This document shows positions 34,001 through 42,555 of a DNA stretch of 47,254 nucleotides, piece by piece. The stretch's first letter is position 1. Each line of letters starts with the position of its first letter. The DNA lies in assembly GCA_025453975.1 (NCBI GenBank), contig JALOPI010000027.1, positions 1-47,254 on the forward strand, written 5' to 3'. Both the position numbers and the translations under genes were made by a program. The notes below the pieces were generated by a model, which was not told where the DNA came from, made no database searches, and saw only the letters and a program-made list of their open reading frames with translations. Origin of the DNA: Syntrophobacteraceae bacterium (GTDB taxonomy: Bacteria > Desulfobacterota > Syntrophobacteria > Syntrophobacterales > Syntrophobacteraceae).

Positions 34001-37000
34001 ATGAAGACTCTGCAGGTGTGCGCCTCGCGCGTCCCTATCCTCATGCGTTCCCTTCCGCGTGTCAAGACCTGGGCCGGGCTTCTCCTGATGGGGATGGCGA
34101 TCTGCTGGGTGGCGGGCGCCCCGGCCCTCCACGCCGCGGCCGCGGCTTCGAACGCTGGCGGGCCGCCGGGTCCGCCGAAGCTCCTGCGGATCACTCCCAC
34201 CGGTGATGATGTTCCCGCCGGTCAGCAGATCGTTTTCGAGTTCGACCGCCCCATCGCTCCCCTGGGACGCATGGAGCGGGAGTCCTTTGAAATTCCCATC
34301 GCCATCGAGCCCGCGGCAGCCTGCCAGTGGCGGTGGCTCAATCCGGCCACCCTGTCCTGCCAGCTGCCCGAAAAGGAGCCCCTCCTTCCCGCCACCCGGT
34401 ACCAGGTGTCGGTGAAGCCCGAGGTCACGGCCGAAAGCGGGGCCCGCCTGCCGGGAGCCGTCCAGCACACCTTCCTGACCCAGCGCCCCGTCGTGAAGAA
34501 CAGCTCCTTTCGGAGCTGGCTCTCACCGGGGGAGCCGCAGCTCATCGTCTGGCTCGATCAGCCCGTGGACCGGGCCTCCGCCTCGGAGCACATCTATTTC
34601 TGGGTGGCGGGTGGTCAACGGGCCAGGGCTTCCGTTTCCGAGGACCCCCAGTTTCAGGAGTCCTCCGCCTACCGCAAAGGCCAGGTGTGGCTCATCCAGC
34701 CGGAGTCGCCCCTGCCGGCCGACCAGCCCGTGGCTCTCCATGTGGAGCCGGGCATCGTCCCGCTGGGCGGGAGGGAGCCGGGCGCTCAGCGGCAGGCGCT
34801 GGCGCGGTTTCACACCCATGGGGCGTTCCGCCTGGTGGGGGTGGAGTGCCAGGATCTGAGCGGAAAGGCCTTCACCCGGGCCGCGGGCCCCGATGCGCCC
34901 ATCCCCCGTCGCTGCAGCCCGACCCAGCCCATCTCCCTCCTGTTTTCGGCGCCGCCCCAGGGGGAGGGGCTTCGTCAGCACATCCAGGTGACGCCGGACC
35001 TCGCCGACGGGAAGGCCGACGAGGACCCCTGGGAAGACACCTACGTTGACACCAGCCTGTTCCGGGAGCACCAGAAGACCGAAACCTACTCCATCACGCT
35101 CCCTTGGGAGCGGATGAAGCCGTATACGGAGTACCGGGTGGATGTCCGGGCGGGGGGCCTCCGGGATGTCTTCGGGCGGGGTCTTGAAGCGGATGGCGCC
35201 TTGCGCTTCGCCACGGACCATCATCCACCGGATCTCACGCTCTTCCGGGACATGCCCGTTCTCGAAAAGAGCCTGGATACGGACCTGCCGGTGGTGACGA
35301 CGAACCTCAAGAAGCTCAAGGCTCGTTACCGGACGGCATTCCCCGGTCGGAAGTCGCCGCCGCTGACGAGGACCTTCGACCTCCCCTCCTTGCCCGACAA
35401 GGCCGTGGCGTTCCACCTGGGGCTTCGGAAGATGGTCGGCAAGCCTTCGGGGGTGGTCCAGGGACAGGTGACGTCGGAGCCGGTCGTGCGCCGCGAGGAG
35501 GACACGGGAGGGACGTTTTTCGCACAGATCACCCCGTTTCACGTTCACGTCAAGTACGGCCACCACAACACCCTGGTGTGGATCACCGATCTGGCGTCGG
35601 GGGCGCCCGTGCCGGGCGTGCAGCTGGAGATGCACGAAGACACCTTCTCGACCTTTCACGAGCAGCCGAGGGTCCTGGCGCGGGGCATGACGGGGGAGGA
35701 GGGGGTCGGCATGCTTCCCGGGACCTCCGCCCTGGATCCGGGGCTCAAGCTCCTCGGGGGCTACGGGGCTGAAGAAAAGCAGCTCTTCCTCTGGTGCCGC
35801 AAGGGGGACGACCTGGCGGTGCTGCCATTCAGCTATGCTTTCCAGGTGAGCTCCGAGGGGGCCAACCGCGAGTACATTCCCGAGTGGATGCGGCCGCGGC
35901 ATGGCCACCTCAGGGCCTGGGGGACCACGGCCCAGGGGATCTATCGTGGCGGCGACACGGTCCAGTACAAGATTTACGTCCGGGACCAGGACAACCGGCG
36001 CTTCGTGGCGCCCCCGGGTGTGCCGGGGGGTACTGGCCAGACGGAGGGGAGCTGGACCTACCAGCTCAAGGTGGTGGATCCTCAGGAGAAGATCGTGCAC
36101 GAGGCCGGGGAGATCCGGCTGTCGGCTTTCGGGGCCTTCGACGGTTCCTTTCCCCTGGCCAGGACCGCCGCCGTGGGCTGGTACCGGTTCGTCCTGACCC
36201 CGAGCTTCGCCGTCGGCGAGGAGCTCGAGTCCATGCGGGTGCTGGTGAGCGATTTCACGCCCTCGTCCTTCAAGGTGGCGACGGAGCTCAACGGTGCGAT
36301 GTTCAGCCTGGGGGATTCGGTCACCGTTTCGACCCAGGCCACGATGCATGCGGGGGGACCCTACGCCAGGGCCGGCACCCGTGTCACCGCCCGCATCGAG
36401 ACGCAGCCCTTCGCCCCTGGAACCGCGGTCACCCGTGGATTCGACTTCGATGTGGTCGAGCATTCCACCGACGACTCCCATGTCCCGGAGATCCAGTCCA
36501 TCTTCCAGGCCGAGAATTCCCTGAACGATCAGGGGGGTCTGGAGACGACCTTTCGAATTCCCGACAACCCTGTCATCCACGGGAAGCTCGTGGTTGAGAG
36601 CGCCGTCAAGGACGAGCGGGGCAAGCGGGTGGCGCACCGGGTGACGGCGGGGTATGCCGGGCGGGAGCACTATGTGGGCTTGTCCCAGGGCGACTGGATT
36701 CTGGAGGAGAAGAAACCGGCCCCGGCGCGGGTCGTCGTGGTGAACCGGGCGGGCGAAGCCGTTGCCGGGGCTCCCGTCCGGGTGGCCGTGGAGCGGCAGG
36801 AGACACGGGTGGCGCAGGTCAAGGGAGCCGGGAAGGCCTACGTCCCTCAGTACAGCACCCGATGGGTGGCGGAAGAGAGCCTGGAGCTGACCTCGGGCGA
36901 GGAGCCCGTAGCCTTCACCTTCACCCCCCGTCAGGCGGGAGTCTATCGGCTTCGCGCCCGGGTGGGGAACGTTCCCGAGTTTCCCATGGAAGAAGGTGTG

Positions 37001-40000
37001 GCCATCCCGGAGCCCGAGGTGGATACTGCCTCCTCGGCCCAGGCTTCAGCGGACCAGAGCTCACAGGCCCCATCGACTCCCGAAGCCTCGGAAGTTTCCG
37101 CGGCCGCCTCCGGGGATCCCAGGGGGCACCAGACGATCCTGCGGCGTTACGTCGTCGGCAAGGGGCACGTCGTGTGGGAGTCCGTCGCGGGGAATGTCCT
37201 CAACGTGGTGCCCGACAAGACAACCTACCGGACGGGGGACACGGCGCGCTTCCTGGTCCAGAATCCTTTTCCCGGCTGTGCGGCTCTCGTCACCATCGAG
37301 CGGTTCGGAGTCATGCAGAGCTGGGTGAGGACCCTGGCGAGCAGCAGCGAGATCATCGAGATCCCCATCGTCCCGGATCACCTGCCCGGGTTCTACCTTT
37401 CGGTGCTTGTGGTCTCGCCCCGTGTGGACAAGCCCATGAGCGAGGAGGGGGAAGACCTGGGAAAGCCGACATTCCGCTTGGGTTATGCCGAGGTGCCGGT
37501 CAAGGACAGCGCCAAGGAGGTCACCGTGACGGTGAAGCCGGACCGCGAGGAGTACAAGCCCGGGGAGACGGTGACCCTGGACTTGCAGGCCACGGTGGGG
37601 GATGCGCCCGCTGGAGGGGAGCGCCCCCCCGTCGAGCTGGCGGTGGCCGTGCTGGACGAGGCCATCTTCGCCCTCCTTCCCGGGAGGAAAGTCTTCGACC
37701 CCTATGAAGGCTTTTACAGGCTGGAATCACTGGATCTCTCCAATTACAATCTCATCATGCAGCTGGTGGGGCGCCAGAAGCTCGAAAAGAAAGGGGCCAG
37801 TCCCGGGGGCGGCGGCGGACCGGACCTCGGCATGCGCTCCGATTTTCGATTCGTGGCCCATTGGAGCCCATCGGTTCCCACGGATGCGGACGGCAGGGCC
37901 CGCATCCAGTTCAAGCTGCCCGAAAGCCTCACGGGATGGCGGGCTCTGGCTCTGGCCGTGACGCCCGAAGACCGCATGGGTCTGGGGGAGAACGTATTCC
38001 GCGTCAATAAGCCCACCGAGATCCGGCCGGCCCTGCCGAACCGGCTGGTGGATGGAGACCGGGTCGAAGCGCGTTTCACGGTCATGAACCGGACGGACCG
38101 GAGCCGCACCCTGGACGTGATTCTGGAAGCGCGTGGCGCCGTGGCCGGCGAGGTGGCGACTCCTCGGCCCGCGAGCGGGGGGGGAGACTCACCGGGATCG
38201 ATGCCGCCCAATGTGGCCCCCGGCCCGGCCAGCCCACTGGATTCGGAAGAAGGAGTGCGGATCTCCCGGAGCCAGCTCACCCTGGCGCCCTTCGGCCGGC
38301 AGGTGGTGACCCTCCCTGTCCAGGCCCGGGGCCATGGGGCGATCCAGCTCATGGCCCAGGCTGGGGATGATGCGGACCGGGACGCCATGACGGTCTCGCT
38401 GCCCGTGGGGAGGCGCCAGACCCTCCATGTGGTCGCCACCCACGGGATGGTCAGGGGGGCCCAAGCGACGGAGGACGTGCACTTTCCGGGGGACATGAAT
38501 GCCGAAACGGGGCGACTCCGGTGGCTCCTGTCGCCCACCGTCCTCGGTGGGCTGGAAGGCACCTTCGAGTACATGCGGGATTTCCCGCACCCGTGCTGGG
38601 AGCAGATTCTATCCAAGGGGCTCATGGCGGCGTTTTACGGGGAGCTGAAGCCCTACGTGGACCCTGGTTTTGAATGGGCCGAAAGTCAGGACCTGCCGGC
38701 CAGGACCGTGGCTCGAGCCGCGGAGTTTCAGGATGCATCGGGGGGAATGTGCTACTTCGTCCCCCGCCTCGAGAATGTCGATCCCTACCTGAGCGCCTTC
38801 ACGGCTTTGGCGCTGGAATGGCTCAGGGAGCGCGGGCATGTGCCTCCTCCCGCCGTGGAGGAAGGTCTCGAAAAGTACCTTCAGACCTTCCTGCGCCACG
38901 ATCCGCCCATGGACCCCCACAGCCGGTCCATGAGCGCCACGGTGCGGGCGGTGGCGCTGCTGGCCCTGGCCGGGCGGGGCCGGCTGTCCCGGGAGGAGCT
39001 GGAGCGGTTCGAGAGCCATGTCCCGGAGATGAGCCTCTTCGGCAAGGCGTTGTACCTGCAGGCCCTGACCCGCGTCGCCGGCACCGAGATGGCCAGGAAG
39101 GAGGCTCTGAGGCAGATCCTGGCCCAGGCGGACCATTCACCGTCGGGTGTGGTTTTCCGGGAGACCCTGGACCCGAGGGTGCGGAGCCTGCTCCTTTCCT
39201 CCACCGTGCGGGACCACGGCGCCATCCTGAGTGCGCTGCTGGCCTACGAGGCGAGCCAGGGCGAGGGGCGGTCCGAGCTGGGAGCCCTGCCGCGGCGGTT
39301 GGCTCACGGCATCGTCCAGGGGCGGAAGAGCCGGCGGCACTGGCGCTCGACCCAGGAGAACCTGTTCGCCGTCAAGGCCCTCATCGACTTCAGCAGGACC
39401 TTCGAGCGGGACCGGGGTCCCATGACGGTGCGGACCTGGCTGGACGACCTTCAACTGGGCTCGGGGGATTTCAAGGAGCGCAGCTCCCCGCCCCTCGCTC
39501 TCGAGTACCGGACCCGTCCGGAGGATCCGGGACGCAAGGCCAGGGCCCGGTTGGCCATGACCGGCGACGGGCTGCTCTATCATTCCCTGGCCCTGCTGTA
39601 TGAAACGCCCGTCGTGGAGCCGAGGGATCCTTCGGAGGGGCCGGCGGTTGGCTCCCCGTCGGCTGAAGGAGCCCTGGCGGGGCTGGAGGTGCACCGGGAG
39701 TACAGTGTGGAGCGGGACGGGCAATGGGTCCTCATGCACGGGGCGAGCGATGTGAGACTGGGAGACCTGGTGCGCGTGGACCTGTTCGTTTCCACCCAGG
39801 CCGAGCGTTATTTCGTGGTCCTGGACGATCCCATTCCGGGGGGCATGGAGCCCGTGAACCGGGATCTGGCCACGGCGTCCCTGGCGGATGTGGAGAAGGG
39901 GAGACTGCCCCTGCCCCAGGGATCCTACGGCGAGCAGTTCCAGGAGTGGCGTCGCTTCAGCTCGTCGCGCCTGGCGTTCTATCACCGGGAGCTGCGCCAC

Positions 40001-40180
40001 GATGGAGCCCGGTTTTACTCGGAGGTGCTCCCGGCCGGCCGCTACCATCTGACCTACGTGGCCCAGGCCGTGGCACCGGGGCTGTTCACGGCTCTGCCCC
40101 CCCGGGCCGAGGAGATGTACAATCCCGAAGTTTTCGGCAAGGGTCTGCCCGCGTCGCTGAGGGTCGACCCTGCTCCATAG
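34001..40180 (+). CDS. Bacterial alpha-2-macroglobulin family protein (2059 aa)
   Basis: Very large secreted or periplasmic protease trap. Signal peptide (hydrophobic about 24-45). Repeated macroglobulin beta-sandwich domains: Ig-like start (LRITPTGDDVPAGQQIVFEF), MG2/MG3 (LVWITDLASGAPVPGVQLEM near 515; GIYRGGDTVQYKIYVRD near 645). The core A2M segment is near 1281-1370 (FRFVAHWSPSVPTDADGRAR, TGWRALALAVTPEDRMG). The thioester domain follows, with PHPCWEQ, where C1532 and Q1535 would form the internal thioester. Proteases cleave the bait region and become covalently trapped. A TGGAGG site precedes ATG 34001. No penicillin-binding protein 1C gene is adjacent, unlike many bacterial A2M loci; two kinases follow instead. 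Confidence 0.93.
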   Translation: MKTLQVCASRVPILMRSLPRVKTWAGLLLMGMAICWVAGAPALHAAAAASNAGGPPGPPKLLRITPTGDDVPAGQQIVFEFDRPIAPLGRMERESFEIPIAIEPAAACQWRWLNPATLSCQLPEKEPLLPATRYQVSVKPEVTAESGARLPGAVQHTFLTQRPVVKNSSFRSWLSPGEPQLIVWLDQPVDRASASEHIYFWVAGGQRARASVSEDPQFQESSAYRKGQVWLIQPESPLPADQPVALHVEPGIVPLGGREPGAQRQALARFHTHGAFRLVGVECQDLSGKAFTRAAGPDAPIPRRCSPTQPISLLFSAPPQGEGLRQHIQVTPDLADGKADEDPWEDTYVDTSLFREHQKTETYSITLPWERMKPYTEYRVDVRAGGLRDVFGRGLEADGALRFATDHHPPDLTLFRDMPVLEKSLDTDLPVVTTNLKKLKARYRTAFPGRKSPPLTRTFDLPSLPDKAVAFHLGLRKMVGKPSGVVQGQVTSEPVVRREEDTGGTFFAQITPFHVHVKYGHHNTLVWITDLASGAPVPGVQLEMHEDTFSTFHEQPRVLARGMTGEEGVGMLPGTSALDPGLKLLGGYGAEEKQLFLWCRKGDDLAVLPFSYAFQVSSEGANREYIPEWMRPRHGHLRAWGTTAQGIYRGGDTVQYKIYVRDQDNRRFVAPPGVPGGTGQTEGSWTYQLKVVDPQEKIVHEAGEIRLSAFGAFDGSFPLARTAAVGWYRFVLTPSFAVGEELESMRVLVSDFTPSSFKVATELNGAMFSLGDSVTVSTQATMHAGGPYARAGTRVTARIETQPFAPGTAVTRGFDFDVVEHSTDDSHVPEIQSIFQAENSLNDQGGLETTFRIPDNPVIHGKLVVESAVKDERGKRVAHRVTAGYAGREHYVGLSQGDWILEEKKPAPARVVVVNRAGEAVAGAPVRVAVERQETRVAQVKGAGKAYVPQYSTRWVAEESLELTSGEEPVAFTFTPRQAGVYRLRARVGNVPEFPMEEGVAIPEPEVDTASSAQASADQSSQAPSTPEASEVSAAASGDPRGHQTILRRYVVGKGHVVWESVAGNVLNVVPDKTTYRTGDTARFLVQNPFPGCAALVTIERFGVMQSWVRTLASSSEIIEIPIVPDHLPGFYLSVLVVSPRVDKPMSEEGEDLGKPTFRLGYAEVPVKDSAKEVTVTVKPDREEYKPGETVTLDLQATVGDAPAGGERPPVELAVAVLDEAIFALLPGRKVFDPYEGFYRLESLDLSNYNLIMQLVGRQKLEKKGASPGGGGGPDLGMRSDFRFVAHWSPSVPTDADGRARIQFKLPESLTGWRALALAVTPEDRMGLGENVFRVNKPTEIRPALPNRLVDGDRVEARFTVMNRTDRSRTLDVILEARGAVAGEVATPRPASGGGDSPGSMPPNVAPGPASPLDSEEGVRISRSQLTLAPFGRQVVTLPVQARGHGAIQLMAQAGDDADRDAMTVSLPVGRRQTLHVVATHGMVRGAQATEDVHFPGDMNAETGRLRWLLSPTVLGGLEGTFEYMRDFPHPCWEQILSKGLMAAFYGELKPYVDPGFEWAESQDLPARTVARAAEFQDASGGMCYFVPRLENVDPYLSAFTALALEWLRERGHVPPPAVEEGLEKYLQTFLRHDPPMDPHSRSMSATVRAVALLALAGRGRLSREELERFESHVPEMSLFGKALYLQALTRVAGTEMARKEALRQILAQADHSPSGVVFRETLDPRVRSLLLSSTVRDHGAILSALLAYEASQGEGRSELGALPRRLAHGIVQGRKSRRHWRSTQENLFAVKALIDFSRTFERDRGPMTVRTWLDDLQLGSGDFKERSSPPLALEYRTRPEDPGRKARARLAMTGDGLLYHSLALLYETPVVEPRDPSEGPAVGSPSAEGALAGLEVHREYSVERDGQWVLMHGASDVRLGDLVRVDLFVSTQAERYFVVLDDPIPGGMEPVNRDLATASLADVEKGRLPLPQGSYGEQFQEWRRFSSSRLAFYHRELRHDGARFYSEVLPAGRYHLTYVAQAVAPGLFTALPPRAEEMYNPEVFGKGLPASLRVDPAP

Positions 40181-40284
40181 GTCAAGGTGGTGGCGGCCAT
40201 CGGGCAGCCGGGCATGGGAGCCCGTGCGCGGTCTCGTTGGAGGACAACGGGCCAAACGGGCCGCGCTCCGTCGGAGGGGGGTGC

Positions 40285-42555
40285 ATGAAGATTCATCTGG
40301 GAAGGCTCCTTGGTGCTCCGCTGGCCCTGCTGGCCCTGCTCCCCTGGGTCTGCCTCCAGGGGCAAGGCCGGGCCCTCGGCATGGACGAACCGGCAACGCG
40401 CAAGGTGCTCATCCTCAACTCCTACCACCCGGGCATGTCCTTTTCCGACGACGAGGCGCGGGGCATCCGCTCCACCCTGCCGGGCACGACCGAAGTGTTC
40501 ATGGAGTACATGGATGCCAAGCGCATCTCCAGCCCCGAATACCTGGACCTCCTGGCCCGGGCGTACGCCCTCAAGTACGCCGGGAGGCGCTTCGATCTGG
40601 TCTTCTCCCTCGACGACGATGCGTTCCAGTTCCTGCTTCGGCATCGAGGGGCTTTGTTTCCGGAAACGCCCGTGGTGTTCTGTGGAGTGAACCACTTCGC
40701 GGACGAGATGCTGGAAAGCCAGCCCTGGTTCACGGGCGTCCTGGAAGCCATCGACATGAAAGAGACCCTTGACCTGGCCCTGGCGCTGAGGCCTGGAGCG
40801 CGCCAGATCCTGGTCATCACCGACAATACGACCAGTGGCCTTGCCAATCGCTCGGCGCTCGAGCTTCTGTCACGATCGGGTCGTTACGCCGTATCGTTCG
40901 TTTTCCTCGATTCCGGCGGGGGGCTGCTCCTTCCCGAGCTGCTTCGAAAGCTCAAGGAAAGCCCACCCGACAGCATCGTCTATCATTCGGATTTCTTTCA
41001 GGATCGATCGGGCAACGCTCTCAACATCGAGACGGTCATGCCCCTGGTTTCGGCCAGCGCCCCCGGGCCGGTCTTTGCCCACGGGGCCATCTACCTGGGG
41101 CGCGGCATCGTCGGGGGCAAGCTCAACAGCGGGTTTTATCAGGGGCAGGCGGCAGGCGAGCTGGCGCGGCGCATATGGAGGGGAGAGAGCCCTGGGACCA
41201 TCCCCGTCGTGCGGGAGAACGTCAACCGGTACATGTTCGACTGGAAGGAGCTCAAGCGCTGGGGGATCAGTCTTTCGGCATTGCCGGCCGGAGCCGATAT
41301 CGTCAACCGGGAGAGCTCGTTTTACGAGCGCTACCGGCTCTATCTCTGGGTTATCGCGGGCTTCGTCATGGCCGAGGCCGTCATCATCGTCCTCCTGGGG
41401 GTGAATGTGCTGAGGCGCCGGCGGGCCGAGGGGGCGCTTCGCGTTTATGAGCGCATCGTGTCGACTTCCCAGGACCTGATGGCGCTGGTGAGCCGCGATT
41501 ACGTCTACCAGGCCGTCAACGCGAGTCTGCTGGCGGCCCATGCCAGGTCGCGGGACCAGGTCGTGGGGATGAAGCTGGCTCAGGTTCTGGGGGAGGCCGA
41601 TTTTGGACAGAAGGTCCAGCCACGGCTGGACAGGGCTCTTTCGGGAGAGCCGGTGCACTATCAGGAAGTCTTCGATTTTCCGGGCTCCGGCCGCCGGATC
41701 ATGGATGTCAGCTATTTCCCCCTGTTTGACGATAAGGGGAGCGTTGAGGGGGTTGTGGTCAACTCCCGCGACATCACCGAAACCCGCAAGCTGGAGGAGC
41801 AGCTGATGCAGTCCCAGAAGATCGAGTCCATTGGGACGCTGGCCAGTGGTGTTGCCCATGAGATCAATAATCCCATCAATGGTGTCATGAATTACGCCCA
41901 GTTGATCCTGGACCGGGAGGGCGCCGAATCGCCATCGGGCGAGCTGGCCTGTGAGATCGTCCTGGAGACCGAGCGGGTCGCCCTCATCGTCCGGAACCTG
42001 TTGACTTTCGCCCGAAACGAAAAGCAGTCCCTCAGCCAGACCGCGTTGTCGGATATCGTCACGTCGGTGCTTTCCCTCATTCAGACCGTGGTGCGGCGGG
42101 ACCAGATCGAGCTGGAGGTGAGCATTCCCGAAAACCTTCCCGGTGTGCGCACCCGGGCTCAGCAGATCCAGCAGGTGCTCATGAACCTCGTGACCAACGC
42201 CAGGGATGCCTTGAACGAGCGATATCCCGGTCACAGTCCAGAAAAGCGGCTTCGGATATCCGCCCGGATGATCGAGAAGGACGGGCGTCCTTTCATCCGG
42301 ACCACCGTCGAGGACTGGGGGAGCGGGGTTCCGGGCGGGATCCGGGATCGGATCTTCGACCCCTTCTTCACCACCAAGCCCAAGGAGAGTGGAACCGGCC
42401 TGGGACTCTCCATCAGCTACGGCATCGTCAGGGACCACGGGGGCGACCTGACGGTGGAGAGCGAGCCGGGTCGCTCAACGCGCTTTCACATGGATCTCCC
42501 CCTGGATCACCAAGGAGCGCTCCCCGGGGAGCGAGGAGAAGCTGAACGTGGGTAA
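40285..42555 (+). CDS. Sensor histidine kinase with ABC-substrate-binding sensor domain (756 aa)
   Basis: Membrane histidine kinase. Signal/anchor helix, then a periplasmic ABC_sub_bind-type sensor (about 35-345: LILNSYHPGMSFSDDEARGI, PVVFCGVNHFADEML, ITDNTTSGLANR). One transmembrane helix follows (about 352-375). The cytosolic part has a PAS domain (about 390-505), HisKA with H525 in GVAHEINNPINGVMNY, and HATPase (NLVTNARDAL, DPFFTTKPKESGTGLGLS). ATG 40285 after CGGAGGGGGG. The long upstream in-frame part overlaps the alpha-2-macroglobulin gene and is rejected. Its partner is likely the hybrid protein whose gene overlaps its end by eight bases. Confidence 0.92.
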   Translation: MKIHLGRLLGAPLALLALLPWVCLQGQGRALGMDEPATRKVLILNSYHPGMSFSDDEARGIRSTLPGTTEVFMEYMDAKRISSPEYLDLLARAYALKYAGRRFDLVFSLDDDAFQFLLRHRGALFPETPVVFCGVNHFADEMLESQPWFTGVLEAIDMKETLDLALALRPGARQILVITDNTTSGLANRSALELLSRSGRYAVSFVFLDSGGGLLLPELLRKLKESPPDSIVYHSDFFQDRSGNALNIETVMPLVSASAPGPVFAHGAIYLGRGIVGGKLNSGFYQGQAAGELARRIWRGESPGTIPVVRENVNRYMFDWKELKRWGISLSALPAGADIVNRESSFYERYRLYLWVIAGFVMAEAVIIVLLGVNVLRRRRAEGALRVYERIVSTSQDLMALVSRDYVYQAVNASLLAAHARSRDQVVGMKLAQVLGEADFGQKVQPRLDRALSGEPVHYQEVFDFPGSGRRIMDVSYFPLFDDKGSVEGVVVNSRDITETRKLEEQLMQSQKIESIGTLASGVAHEINNPINGVMNYAQLILDREGAESPSGELACEIVLETERVALIVRNLLTFARNEKQSLSQTALSDIVTSVLSLIQTVVRRDQIELEVSIPENLPGVRTRAQQIQQVLMNLVTNARDALNERYPGHSPEKRLRISARMIEKDGRPFIRTTVEDWGSGVPGGIRDRIFDPFFTTKPKESGTGLGLSISYGIVRDHGGDLTVESEPGRSTRFHMDLPLDHQGALPGERGEAERG

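Noticed and set aside
34523..36670. 715-codon open frame antisense to the alpha-2-macroglobulin gene
   Set aside because: Composition is a Gly/Arg/Pro/His-rich shadow; the sense frame has clear macroglobulin domains and a thioester.
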